Below are positions 7,573 to 15,570 of a DNA stretch of 53,491 nucleotides, in pieces. The notes beneath the pieces are model-generated. The model had not been told where the DNA came from. It worked only from the letters and a program-made list of their open reading frames with translations, and ran no database searches. A program made the position numbers and the translations under genes. Positions within the stretch are counted from its first letter, which is position 1. Every line of letters begins with the position of its first letter. This stretch comes from Candidatus Poseidoniales archaeon (GTDB lineage Archaea; Thermoplasmatota; Poseidoniia; Poseidoniales; Poseidoniaceae). The stretch spans positions 1 through 53,491 of the forward strand of contig QXYC01000027.1 in NCBI GenBank assembly GCA_009887095.1, written 5' to 3'.

Positions 7573-8584
7573 TCAACCTCAACTCCCGTACCATCGCTGT
7601 TGCTGTCCTATCAAAAAAGTGTGCCACTGCCCAAGCACCAATCGTCAAGAAGACTGGATGAAGCCCCCTCGTGATTATTTCTCGTTCGATGTCAGTGCTG
7701 ACAATCGGCAGCAGGCTGATCCATCCAATGAGATAGGCAATGAATGCAAACAAGGTGTGGGGCGTTACGTTTCGATTGAACAACCAACCGAAGTTTCTGC
7801 GATGGTGCTCCACGGCCATCATGGTGCTAACAGATGCGAAAAACCTCAATCGCTTGATGCCAGAAGTTTCCTTTCCATACACCGATCTGGCAGGCACTTC
7901 AAGCACCCTCCATCCTCCTTTGGCTAATTGAATGAGCCAAAAGTTCGGGTATCCATACCCCTTCCAAGATCGCTTCCAGTTCCATTCGCGAAGCACTTCA
8001 TGCGAAGTCGCGGTATAGCCGCATTGCGGGTCTTCAATCGATTGACCAGCGGCAAGTGTTGTGGCCATGCTGAGAATTTTACTGGCCACCTTACGATGAG
8101 CAGGCATGGTGTCTGTTCCGGCACTGTGTGAGAAGCGGTTGCCCTTGACGTGGTCTGCATGGCCAAGAATCACAGGGGCGATGATCGCACCAAAGTCAGC
8201 GGGATCCATTTGGCCATCACCTGCCATCACCACGCTCACAAAGGGTCCTTCAAACTGCTCAAGCATGGCTTTGTGTCCAGCGTCGATGGCCGCTCCGACA
8301 CCTTCACCATCCAGTTGAATCTCAATGACTTGTGCATGAGTTTTGGCAGCATTGATTTCTTCATGGGTGGCATCTGTAGAGCCGTCATTCACAACGATGA
8401 TGCAATCAACCAGTTCGGGAATGGTTTCTATGACCTTGCGAATGAACGGTGCTTCGTTTTTAGCGGGCACGACGACCCCAACCGACCACCCGCTCTCCAT
8501 GACCTTGCGAGCCACTTCGGGGTCAAGAACATGACCTTGTCTTCGGCTTTGATGGTTGTTGAAGAAAAATGGGCTCTGCAGCAT
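7547..8584 (-). CDS. Family 2 glycosyltransferase with C-terminal membrane region
   Basis: About 345 residues. A GT-A domain of the dolichol-phosphate sugar synthase type opens with VVVPAKNEAPFI, followed by IVVNDGSTD, and the nucleotide/metal motif AGDGQMDPAD. The later ED-PQCGYTA segment matches the acceptor-side loop of DPM-like enzymes. Two hydrophobic segments in the last 80 residues probably anchor it. It likely transfers a sugar from an NDP-sugar to a polyprenyl phosphate, for N-glycans or surface polymers. The start is uncertain: Met at 8584 gives a normal N-terminus, while Mets at 8641 and 8653 would run into the divergent gene. Overlaps parvulin downstream. Confidence 0.88.
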   Translation of the reverse strand: MLQSPFFFNNHQSRRQGHVLDPEVARKVMESGWSVGVVVPAKNEAPFIRKVIETIPELVDCIIVVNDGSTDATHEEINAAKTHAQVIEIQLDGEGVGAAIDAGHKAMLEQFEGPFVSVVMAGDGQMDPADFGAIIAPVILGHADHVKGNRFSHSAGTDTMPAHRKVASKILSMATTLAAGQSIEDPQCGYTATSHEVLREWNWKRSWKGYGYPNFWLIQLAKGGWRVLEVPARSVYGKETSGIKRLRFFASVSTMMAVEHHRRNFGWLFNRNVTPHTLFAFIAYLIGWISLLPIVSTDIEREIITRGLHPVFLTIGAWAVAHFFDRTATAMVRELRLNAKARQET

Positions 8585-8630
8585 CCGTTGTTTGAGAGGG
8601 TTGATAGGGAGAACGCACGGCTTGAGGTGT

Positions 8631-9464
8631 GTGGCAGACATACCATTACGCATTGTCCTTGTTGGAAAGGACATTGAATTGCGTGTTGTCTCGTTGATTG
8701 TCAGAGCGAGGGAGATCGCTGATGATGTGGTGTTTTTGGATCTTGGTTCGAACGACACAACGGTGGAACTTACCGAAGAAGTTGGTTGCCAGACCCTCCA
8801 TTTCAACTCGGTCTTTGACGCAGTTCACCTCGCGAAATTCCTCAGGGCGTCACCGCTTGATGCTGCCAGCACAACATTGGCGATTCACATCACGGATGGC
8901 TGGAAATTGCAGGACATCTCCCTGTCCATCAACCGAGCTCGCGAACTTTGGGACCTTCACATTTCACATCAAGCCGAACCAACCGGCGATGAACAGGAAG
9001 CACCTTTAGTGCTCTCTGAATTGGAAATCCGTCACGTTGTGATGACCGAAGCAGGCATGGATGCCATGGCTTCAATTTCTATAGAAGGAACTTCAGATGA
9101 GTTGGAAGAGGGCCTTCGTGTGCGAATCGTACGCGGCTCACACAACGTCAACATTCACCAGCGTGAATCGTTGGCCACCGCATCAAAGTTCGCACAACTG
9201 TTCTACTGGATGCTTGAATCCAAGCACCCACTTCTGCTCTTTGGAATCCCTGGCGTGGTGCTGTTCATTCTCGGTTACAGACTTTCGGGGAACATCGTTG
9301 GTGCCTTGGAAGAAATCAATTCGACCTCAATTGGTGTGACATTGGCGACCATTGCCATGACACTGATCGGTTTGTTTAGCATCATGGTGGCATTGATTCT
9401 GTACATCATGGGGAAGCAAGTGGAGCAAATACAATCCCAGTATGATTGGCCTTCTCGCACCTGA
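8631..9464 (+). CDS. Degenerate GT2-like protein with two C-terminal transmembrane segments
   Basis: About 277 residues from a GTG at 8631. The first 110 residues trace a GT-A nucleotide-binding half: IVLVGKDIELRVVSLI where active enzymes have an AKNE-type motif, VVFLDLGSNDTTVELTEEVG where they have DDGSTD, and HITDGWKLQDI where they have DxDGQ. The metal-binding DxD is lost. The C-terminus has two membrane helices starting with HPLLLFGIPGVVLFILGY, much like the KPLLVLGLPG helix of the active GT2 at 24005-24952. It could be a non-catalytic partner of a glycosyltransferase. Divergent from the GT2 at 7547-8584. Exact start not certain. Confidence 0.65.
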   Translation: MADIPLRIVLVGKDIELRVVSLIVRAREIADDVVFLDLGSNDTTVELTEEVGCQTLHFNSVFDAVHLAKFLRASPLDAASTTLAIHITDGWKLQDISLSINRARELWDLHISHQAEPTGDEQEAPLVLSELEIRHVVMTEAGMDAMASISIEGTSDELEEGLRVRIVRGSHNVNIHQRESLATASKFAQLFYWMLESKHPLLLFGIPGVVLFILGYRLSGNIVGALEEINSTSIGVTLATIAMTLIGLFSIMVALILYIMGKQVEQIQSQYDWPSRT

Positions 9465-9493
9465 GCTTGGAAGGCATTGACAGTGAGTGGAGC

Positions 9494-10279
9494 ATGATGA
9501 CGAATATGGATGAACCTCGATTAGTTTGCTTAGACATGGACCGTGTCCTCGTCGACCACCTCTCGACATGGCAATTTGTCTACGACGGCTTAGGCATTTC
9601 AAACGATGAATCCTTTGAATTGTACAACCAAGGTCTCCTCGACGAGTGGGATTGGATCAAACTCGATATTGCTCTCATCAAGGAAAGCAGGAAAGACGGC
9701 CCACCGGTCCTCGATAGTGAACTACGTGGATTGATGGTCGGCATGCCGATGATGACGTACTGGAAGGAATTGATTGGCGGATTGCTTGCTCATGACTTCC
9801 ATGTCGCCATCGTCAGTGGGGGGTTGCAACAAACGGCCCGAGACATCGCTGCACAATTCCCATCAGATGGTCCATGGAAGCGACGCTGGGGTGGCATTGA
9901 TCGACACACAGCCAACCGCTTTGGTGGCGGCAATGACACGCGTCTTCATGTCTTCACGAATGGGTGGCTGCTCGGAGCACCTGTCGGTGATGGTGAACAC
10001 ACACTGGATGACTTTGGACGTTACCAAGTTCAAATGGACGGAAAAGGATCTGTTGTCAAAATGCTTCAACGTCGGCTTGGTGTGAGCAAGGAAAACACCG
10101 CTTCGGTAGGTGATTCTGCTGGCGACATTAGCATGTTCAAAGAATCCGGTCTGCCAATTTGCTTTAATCCGTGGGACGATCGACCAAAAGAACACGCCCG
10201 CTACATCGTTGAAGAAAAGAACCTCCAACTTGTTGAAACCATCATTTTGGAACATTATGGCATTCCATCAACATCTTGA
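9494..10279 (+). CDS. HAD-superfamily phosphatase, SerB-like
   Basis: 261 residues. HAD motif I reads CLDMDRVLVD with the nucleophile and acid/base Asp pair; motif II is the Ser of AIVSGG; motif III is the Lys in MDGKGSVV; motif IV is VGDSAGDISMF. The helical cap between motifs I and II is of the C1 type found in phosphoserine phosphatase, so small phosphomonoesters are likely substrates, but phosphoserine itself is only a guess. ATG at 9494 is chosen because it starts just before motif I; an in-frame ATG at 9446 would overlap the previous gene. Same strand and 29 bases after it. Confidence 0.85.
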   Translation: MMTNMDEPRLVCLDMDRVLVDHLSTWQFVYDGLGISNDESFELYNQGLLDEWDWIKLDIALIKESRKDGPPVLDSELRGLMVGMPMMTYWKELIGGLLAHDFHVAIVSGGLQQTARDIAAQFPSDGPWKRRWGGIDRHTANRFGGGNDTRLHVFTNGWLLGAPVGDGEHTLDDFGRYQVQMDGKGSVVKMLQRRLGVSKENTASVGDSAGDISMFKESGLPICFNPWDDRPKEHARYIVEEKNLQLVETIILEHYGIPSTS

Positions 10280-10304
10280 TGAACCTCTTGGTGAAGGTAC
10301 AGTC

Positions 10305-10412
10305 ATGCTTGGCGATGATATGCTAACGTCGATTTGCCCACATTGTGGATTTTTGCTTGGAGCCTTCATTCCTGGAATGCCTTGCCCGCAGTGCGGTGAA
10401 CCGCTGCTTTAG
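10305..10412 (+). CDS. 35-residue zinc-ribbon microprotein
   Basis: A short frame of 35 residues built almost wholly from a zinc ribbon: CPHC at about 11-14 and CPQC at 27-30, with hydrophobic spacer FLLGAFIPGMP between. ATG at 10305 follows the HAD gene stop by 25 bases, with GGTGAAGG (10290-10297) as a fair ribosome-binding site. The stop overlaps the end of the convergent dehydrogenase gene. Small CPxCG-type zinc-finger proteins are common in archaea and often act as regulators, so I think this one is real, though its function is unknown. Confidence 0.66.
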   Translation: MLGDDMLTSICPHCGFLLGAFIPGMPCPQCGEPLL

Positions 10413-11452
10413 GATTGAACGAACCTGACACCCTCATCTTGCATGTAGGTCATGATGTGGCTCATGGCCTCGGAAGAGAGGCCTTCTGGTGGATGGATGC
10501 CGGGGGCCAGCCCGCAGCCGTCCAAGGGCCCATGCTCGAGAAACAACATTGTGCATGCCGCAGTGACCAAGCCGGTGGTTCGAGCCATGGAGCCATCACC
10601 GTTCAAGCCAGCATCGTGAACAACGGTTCGTCTGCTTGCATCGCCAGCTGCCGCCATCACTTCGAGCCATGTGAATTCCGGACGTTCTTCATCGAATGTC
10701 CATGCCTCGAGGAGTGCCGTTTCGTCCATCGATTGGCCTTCAGCCAACCACTTGTCGATGTGCCCCGGCCATCGCACGGTGTATTCCTTCATGGTGGCAC
10801 AGGGAATGGTCTCGAGCACGCTTCGCAACCCATCGGTCAAGAACGCCTCCATCGTACCGTACCCTTCGACTTCGATGGCATGACGCTCACTCAAGGCTGG
10901 GACTTCAACAGGAACTCCGTCCACTTGGATTCGAGCGGGACGGGTGTATTCCTCAATCACATCAGAAGGAGAAAACGGCGCCATGTACGACCAACCATCG
11001 TCCATTTGGGTTGGGTTTCCGCCCACCTTAATCGACACTGTATCCAATGGGCCAAACGCATCGAAGGCTTGCTTGACAAGCATGTTGGAGATGCCTGGAG
11101 CGATACCAACATCCCATAGCAAGACCGAATTATTGGCAACAGCAAGCCCTTCATGCTGATGTGGATCTTCTGCTGTGAATGCTAGATCGACGATTTGGTG
11201 GCCGGCTTTGAGCAAGACGGGCCTGACCATGTCGCCAATTCTCCCTGGCAGCATGTTGACAACAATTTGGTTTGGTTCGAGCGTGGCGATGTGGGCCATT
11301 GCATCGCCCTCTCTTACATGCACACGCGGGTTCGCATGGAACGCATCGGGTATGTGCAGGTCGATGACGGTGACTTCGTGGCCAGCCTCCAGCAGGCGTT
11401 CAATGACAAAGCGGCCCACAAGGCCACTGCCAAGTGCCACTGCATGACCCAT
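10409..11452 (-). CDS. Saccharopine dehydrogenase-family oxidoreductase
   Basis: 347 residues. N-terminal Rossmann fold with ALGSGLVGRFV and a following acidic residue in VIDLHIPDA, suggesting NAD(P) binding; the FTAEDPHQH and WDVGIAPGISNMLV blocks are diagnostic of the saccharopine dehydrogenase/lysine 6-dehydrogenase group. The likely reaction is oxidation of an amino acid or its imine conjugate, possibly lysine 6-dehydrogenase activity, but the exact substrate cannot be told from sequence. It starts nine bases after asnS ends and is probably in the same transcript. Confidence 0.86.
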   Translation of the reverse strand: MGHAVALGSGLVGRFVIERLLEAGHEVTVIDLHIPDAFHANPRVHVREGDAMAHIATLEPNQIVVNMLPGRIGDMVRPVLLKAGHQIVDLAFTAEDPHQHEGLAVANNSVLLWDVGIAPGISNMLVKQAFDAFGPLDTVSIKVGGNPTQMDDGWSYMAPFSPSDVIEEYTRPARIQVDGVPVEVPALSERHAIEVEGYGTMEAFLTDGLRSVLETIPCATMKEYTVRWPGHIDKWLAEGQSMDETALLEAWTFDEERPEFTWLEVMAAAGDASRRTVVHDAGLNGDGSMARTTGLVTAACTMLFLEHGPLDGCGLAPGIHPPEGLSSEAMSHIMTYMQDEGVRFVQS

Positions 11453-11461
11453 TCAGTCACC

Positions 11462-12793
11462 TCAGGGAGTCACCCGTCGTGAATCACGAGGGAAGGGGAT
11501 GACTTCTCGGATGTGGTCGGCACCGGTGAGCCACGAGCACACTCGGTCAACACCGAGGCCAAATCCGCCGTGAGGCACGCCACCGTAGGAGCGGGTGTCG
11601 ATGTAGAATTGGTAAGGTTCGTGAGGCGTTCCTTCTTCGTCCAAACGCTTGAGAATTTCTTCTTCTGACCATGTTCGTTCACCGCCACCAATGATTTCTC
11701 CATAACCTTCTGGTGCTAACAAATCGTGGCACAGAACGTACTTTTCATCCTCAGTGTCAACCCGGTGGTAGAACGGCTTGGCAATTTTTGGGTAGTGGGT
11801 TAGGAAGTGGGGGACATCAAAGTCCTGTGTCAACACTTTCTCTTTCGAATAATCGAGATCCTGTCCCCATTCAACGTCAACGCCCATGCCTTGGAGGGTT
11901 TCAACAGCCTCGTCATATCGCATTCGTGGGTAAGGGCTGTCCGCGTAGCGTGCGACAAGGTCGAGGTCACGGCCGAGCGATTCGAGTTCAGGCGTGCGTT
12001 CATCGAGAAGGGTTGAGGCGATGTTTCGAACAACCCCTTCACCGTGGCTCATGATTTCGTCATTGCTTGCCCAAGCAACTTCCATCTCGGCATGCCAGAA
12101 CTCGGTCAGGTGACGGCGAGTGCGTGACTTCTCTGCACGGAAGGATGGTGCGATGGTGTAGAGGCGTTCCAAAGCAGGCATGGCAGCCTCGGCGTAAAGT
12201 TGCCATGATTGGGTCAGGTAGGCCGTTCGTCCAAAGTAAGGCACTTCAAACAACGTTGAGCCGCCTTCAACCGCTCCAGCGACGAAGTTTGGTGCTTGGT
12301 ACTCAACAAAGTCGAGGTCTCGAAAGTAGCCGTGAATAGCACCGAAGACACTGCTTCGAACCTTGAGCATGGTCGTCATGCGGGAGGTTCGAAGGTAGAG
12401 GTGGCGGTTGTCCAAGAGGAACTCAGTTTCGCCACCATCGGCTGCTGCCATGGCGGACTCGGTGATTGGGAACGGTCGATCTGGGTTGACTGATCCGATG
12501 ATTTCCACGGAAGAAACAACCAGTTCATGACCACCCTCGGACCGCTCGTCGACGTTGACGGTGCCTGTGATTATGATGCTTGATTCAATTAAAGCTGCCT
12601 TCACAGCGTCAAAGGACTCATCGCCGAGAGCGTCACGCTTTGCGACACACTGGATGGTGCCTGTTGAATCACGCAAAACGAGGAATCGGATTTTGTTTGA
12701 ACCACGGGTTCGCTTTACCCAGCCCTTCAATTCGACCACTTGGTTGTCGTAGTTTCCAGATTGCACATCTCCAATCCAAACTGTCTTGACCAT
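11462..12793 (-). CDS. asnS: Asparaginyl-tRNA synthetase
   Basis: Class IIb aminoacyl-tRNA synthetase. An OB-fold anticodon domain (VVELKGWVKRTRGSNK) is followed by the catalytic core with motif 2 FRAEKSRTRRHLTEFWH and motif 3 GGFGLGVDRVCSWL. The GAVEGGSTLFEV loop and LTEFWHAEME match archaeal AsnRS of the Pyrococcus type more closely than AspRS. The start Met at 12793 gives 443 residues, close to Pyrococcus (434); a Met at 12820 is an alternative. First gene of an operon with the saccharopine-dehydrogenase-like gene; divergent from arcC. Confidence 0.94.
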   Translation of the reverse strand: MVKTVWIGDVQSGNYDNQVVELKGWVKRTRGSNKIRFLVLRDSTGTIQCVAKRDALGDESFDAVKAALIESSIIITGTVNVDERSEGGHELVVSSVEIIGSVNPDRPFPITESAMAAADGGETEFLLDNRHLYLRTSRMTTMLKVRSSVFGAIHGYFRDLDFVEYQAPNFVAGAVEGGSTLFEVPYFGRTAYLTQSWQLYAEAAMPALERLYTIAPSFRAEKSRTRRHLTEFWHAEMEVAWASNDEIMSHGEGVVRNIASTLLDERTPELESLGRDLDLVARYADSPYPRMRYDEAVETLQGMGVDVEWGQDLDYSKEKVLTQDFDVPHFLTHYPKIAKPFYHRVDTEDEKYVLCHDLLAPEGYGEIIGGGERTWSEEEILKRLDEEGTPHEPYQFYIDTRSYGGVPHGGFGLGVDRVCSWLTGADHIREVIPFPRDSRRVTP

Positions 12794-12881
12794 CTTCGCA
12801 CCTGTTCTTGGGTAAGCCATTGTGTAATTCAATGTCACCCTCAAACCGCCAACCAATATGAGGGCTCAAACGCACCCCTTT

Positions 12882-12920
12882 GGTATACAATATGGGACAA
12901 GCCTCAAACCACCGGGAGGT
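12882..12920 (+). promoter_or_regulatory. Putative arcC promoter and ribosome-binding site
   Basis: GGTATACAATAT at 12882-12893 resembles an archaeal TATA box, and GGGAGGT at 12914-12920 is a strong Shine-Dalgarno sequence 11 bases before the GTG at 12932. The TATA-to-start spacing would leave only a short leader. The Shine-Dalgarno site decides the arcC start. Confidence 0.5.
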
Positions 12921-12931
12921 CATCTACCGTT

Positions 12932-13840
12932 GTGGCAAAGGTAGCGGTCTATGCAATTGGGGGCAATGCCCTCGCTTCTCCGACTGGTGATTCCGATGGG
13001 GAAAGTGAGCGGGTACTTGCTCACGTCATGTCGGACGTTGTCGACCTGTTAGAAGCTGGTTGGGGCGTCGTGCTCACGCATGGAAACGGGCCTCAAGTCG
13101 GTCACCTCATGGCACTGGATGAAGACCTTACACAACCGATGGATGCGTGGGTTGCTGCAACACAGGGGATGATTGGCCACGGCTTAGCGCTTAACCTCGA
13201 TTCCATTCTCTCCAAGCGACAACGACCAGAGCGAACCGCAACCGTGGTTACACGGGTGCTGGTCGATGGTCAGGATTCCGGTTTTCAAAACCCGACAAAA
13301 CCAGTCGGCCCAGTGCTCAACTCGAAAACCGTCATGGAAGCAGATTGGGACATTGCACAAACGAAGCTTGGTCCAAGACGCGTTGTTGCAAGTCCATTGC
13401 CGATGGAAATCATTGATCTGCCAGTCATTCAGAAATTGGTTGATTTGCACGCCGTCGTGATTTGTGGTGGTGGCGGAGGGGTTCCAGTGGTTCGAAAGGA
13501 CCAGCATTTCATCGGTGTGCCAGCAGTGATTGACAAGGACCGAGTTTCTGCCCTCTTGGCCATCAAGTTGAACGCTGAAGCGCTGATTATCTCCACGGCC
13601 ATCGATGCTGTGCGAACCGGATTTGGTACAGACGATGAACGAATTCACAGAACGTTGAACCTCGATGAGTGTGAACGGCACCTCGAAGCAGGTGAGTTCC
13701 CTGCAGGTTCAATGGCACCGAAGGTTGGCAGCCTCATGGAAGCAACACTTCATGTTCCGGGACTCCAAGCCATCCTTTGCCAACCTGGCGATGCACTTGA
13801 TGCACTGCGCGGGACTGCTGGCACCACAATCGTGGTGTAA
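12932..13840 (+). CDS. arcC: Carbamate kinase
   Basis: 302 residues of the amino-acid kinase fold. YAIGGNAL at the N-terminus, THGNGPQVG, and the CGGGGGVPVV segment match carbamate kinase, and the terminal DALRGTAGT is family-like. The enzyme makes ATP from carbamoyl phosphate and ADP, the last step of arginine, agmatine or purine fermentation, or can run in reverse to supply carbamoyl phosphate. No arginine deiminase or ornithine carbamoyltransferase gene is nearby, so its pathway here is open. GTG start at 12932 is chosen for its strong Shine-Dalgarno site; upstream frame extends but lacks homologous sequence. Confidence 0.94.
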   Translation: MAKVAVYAIGGNALASPTGDSDGESERVLAHVMSDVVDLLEAGWGVVLTHGNGPQVGHLMALDEDLTQPMDAWVAATQGMIGHGLALNLDSILSKRQRPERTATVVTRVLVDGQDSGFQNPTKPVGPVLNSKTVMEADWDIAQTKLGPRRVVASPLPMEIIDLPVIQKLVDLHAVVICGGGGGVPVVRKDQHFIGVPAVIDKDRVSALLAIKLNAEALIISTAIDAVRTGFGTDDERIHRTLNLDECERHLEAGEFPAGSMAPKVGSLMEATLHVPGLQAILCQPGDALDALRGTAGTTIVV

Positions 13841-13888
13841 GGTTCGCTTGAGCGCATCTTCATGTACTAGTGTGCCGTCCCTAAATCG

Positions 13889-14344
13889 ATGACCACCGAG
13901 AACATCCTCCCTGAAATCGAAGCCTCTGCACACTGCGACGGACCCTGTGGTGTCTATGACCCCGCAAGCGCCAGAATCGCTGGTGAAGCAGTGCAATCCA
14001 TGACCAAGAAGATGCTCGCTCTTGAGTATCCTAAGGTGTTCAGTTCTGAATCCATGGCTTCCTACCTCAACACCATGAGCCGATACGCAGCAATCAAGGA
14101 CGAAGAAGCACAGAAGTGCAAGCATGAATTGCTCGTGCTATGGACTGATTTCTTTAAGCCACAACACCTTGAAGCACACCCCGAACTCCACACAACCTTC
14201 TGGCATGCTGCAAAACTTTGCAGTGCTTGCAAGGTCGAGGTGTCGGCAACCCACGCACAAGAACTCATGGACGCAATCGAAGCGATTCACACCATGTTCT
14301 GGGCCATAAAGGGCCGAGAAGTTCCTTGGATCCGAGCAAGCTGA
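13889..14344 (+). CDS. sodN: Nickel superoxide dismutase
   Basis: 151 residues. Converts superoxide to oxygen and hydrogen peroxide. After a 14-residue leader (ending EASA) comes the nickel hook HCDGPCGVYD: His15 would be the mature N-terminus, with Cys16 and Cys20 as the sulfur ligands and the conserved Pro, Tyr and Asp in place. The rest forms the four-helix bundle and ends in the expected MFWAIKGREVPW. No signal peptide, so cytosolic. The leader must be removed for nickel to bind, and the next gene, ten bases on, encodes the likely protease. Well known in Streptomyces and marine cyanobacteria; probably acquired by transfer. Confidence 0.97.
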   Translation: MTTENILPEIEASAHCDGPCGVYDPASARIAGEAVQSMTKKMLALEYPKVFSSESMASYLNTMSRYAAIKDEEAQKCKHELLVLWTDFFKPQHLEAHPELHTTFWHAAKLCSACKVEVSATHAQELMDAIEAIHTMFWAIKGREVPWIRAS

Positions 14345-14353
14345 GGCCTCACC

Positions 14354-14653
14354 ATGCAGCGGTTCATCGCTGTTGTATCAGGTGACAGCATGTGGCCAAC
14401 CTACGCCGATGGCGAACGCCTTGTGTGTTCTGAAGATGTTTCAAACATGGCTGCAAATTCTGTCATCGTCTTTCAGCATCCGCTGCGAAGCATGGTCCGT
14501 GCCATCAAGCGGATTAAGGAACTCGATGAAACCACTGTCTTTGTTGAGGGTGACAATCCAGATCCACTTGCTTCAGAAGACTCACACAACTTCGGAAGAA
14601 TTCCCCTGAGCAATGTCATTGGGGTTGTGCTTCACGTCGAAACTGAGCAGTGA
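14354..14653 (+). CDS. sodX: Nickel SOD maturation protease (SodX-like, S26 family)
   Basis: 99 residues of the S24/S26 signal-peptidase-like fold. The serine is in SGDSMWP (Ser12) and the lysine in VRAIKRIK (Lys52), followed by the family box VEGDNPDPLASEDSHNFG. There is no transmembrane helix, unlike secretory signal peptidases, so it works in the cytosol. Its position ten bases after sodN, on the same strand, supports removal of the SodN leader. It ends just before tRNA-Lys on the opposite strand. Confidence 0.92.
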   Translation: MQRFIAVVSGDSMWPTYADGERLVCSEDVSNMAANSVIVFQHPLRSMVRAIKRIKELDETTVFVEGDNPDPLASEDSHNFGRIPLSNVIGVVLHVETEQ

Positions 14654-14658
14654 TTGGG

Positions 14659-14735
14659 TGGCGGGCCTGACGGGGTTCGAACCCGCGACCGATGGATTAA
14701 GAGTCCATCGCTCTACCTGACTAAGCTACAGGCCC
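14659..14735 (-). tRNA. tRNA-Lys (anticodon CTT)
   Basis: Acceptor GGGCCTG / CAGGCCC; anticodon stem ATGGA / TCCAT with loop CTCTTAA, anticodon CTT; T-arm GCGGG-TTCGAAC-CCCGT. Discriminator G at 14662 and an encoded CCA at 14659-14661. No intron. Confidence 0.95.
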
Positions 14736-14755
14736 ACCCCGCCGTCCTTCCGCCC

Positions 14756-14765
14756 GTATTTAATC
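14756..14765 (-). promoter_or_regulatory. TATA box for tRNA-Lys
   Basis: On the minus strand this reads GATTAAATAC, a good archaeal TATA box centred about 26 bases before the first base of tRNA-Lys at 14735, the expected spacing. Confidence 0.7.
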
Positions 14766-14791
14766 ATTGACGGACAACGGTACGATGGTGT

Positions 14792-15496
14792 TCACTTCAA
14801 ACGGCCATTCGGATTGATGATGGTTTCAACACCATCTGCGCCCGCCAAGACCACGGCGTCACACATTCCATTGAACAATCCAACTTGAACGACACCTGCG
14901 ATGTTGAGGATTGCAGCCTCAAGAGCAACCGGTTCAGTGATGGTTGGCCCCATGTGAGCGTCAGCAATCATGTTGCCATTGTCTGTGACAACGGCATTAT
15001 CTCCTGCCATTCTGCAGTTAACTCGGCAGTCAAGCAGTCGGCCAAGGGCACGGATGGTTGCTTGGTGTTCGAAGGGCGTCACCTCAATCGGAAGTGGGAA
15101 CGCACCAAGTCGCTCGACACGCTTTCGGTCATCAGCCACGACCACCATTGCTGCGGATTCTTGGGCGACCACTTTCTCTCGCAACAAGGCTGCTCCGCCA
15201 CCTTTGATGAGTTGGAACTGAGGGTCATACTCATCCGCTCCATCAATCACAATGTCGAGTCCATCGATTGAAGATAATTCCACGAGGGGTATACCGACCT
15301 TGATGGCCAATTCTTCAGTGGCAAGCGATGTTGGAACGCCAACAATTTCGAGACCTTCCTCGGCCATTCGTCGGCCCAATTCAACCACGGTATGCTTCAC
15401 GGTCGATCCGGTGCCCAAACCAACTTTCATTCCAGTTTTCACAAAAGCACAAGCGGCAATCCCGGCCTCTTTTTTCAATGCTTCAACATCGCTCAT
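14792..15496 (-). CDS. rpiA: Ribose-5-phosphate isomerase A
   Basis: 234 residues, the standard RpiA length. It interconverts ribose 5-phosphate and ribulose 5-phosphate in the pentose phosphate pathway, feeding nucleotide synthesis. Signature blocks are present: GLGTGSTV phosphate loop, VIDGADEYD with the catalytic acids, and KGGGAALLREK with the catalytic lysine. The last 60 residues (MADAHMGPITEP-like DAHMGPTITEP, GLFNGMCDAVVL) also match. ATG at 15496. It is monocistronic as far as can be seen, divergent from the giant surface protein. Confidence 0.96.
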   Translation of the reverse strand: MSDVEALKKEAGIAACAFVKTGMKVGLGTGSTVKHTVVELGRRMAEEGLEIVGVPTSLATEELAIKVGIPLVELSSIDGLDIVIDGADEYDPQFQLIKGGGAALLREKVVAQESAAMVVVADDRKRVERLGAFPLPIEVTPFEHQATIRALGRLLDCRVNCRMAGDNAVVTDNGNMIADAHMGPTITEPVALEAAILNIAGVVQVGLFNGMCDAVVLAGADGVETIINPNGRLK

Positions 15497-15570
15497 GGCC
15501 CCCCTCCGTCGAGGGGAGTCAATGAGGCTTTGCGTTTCTCAGCAAATTTACTGCAGCCCATCCCGTAGGG

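Noticed and set aside
10415-11119. Long plus-strand open frame (234 codons) opposite the saccharopine-dehydrogenase-like gene
   Set aside because: Antisense shadow of a gene with clear family motifs; its translation has no domain pattern.
11462-12793. Assignment of this synthetase as aspartyl-tRNA synthetase
   Set aside because: Overall similarity to Pyrococcus AsnRS (GAVEGG-TLF, RRHLTEFWH, APEGYGEIIGG) is stronger, although the last residues FPRDSRRVTP recall AspRS.
13184-13681. 165-codon minus-strand frame inside arcC
   Set aside because: Shadow of carbamate kinase; translation rich in Trp/Cys/His and without order.
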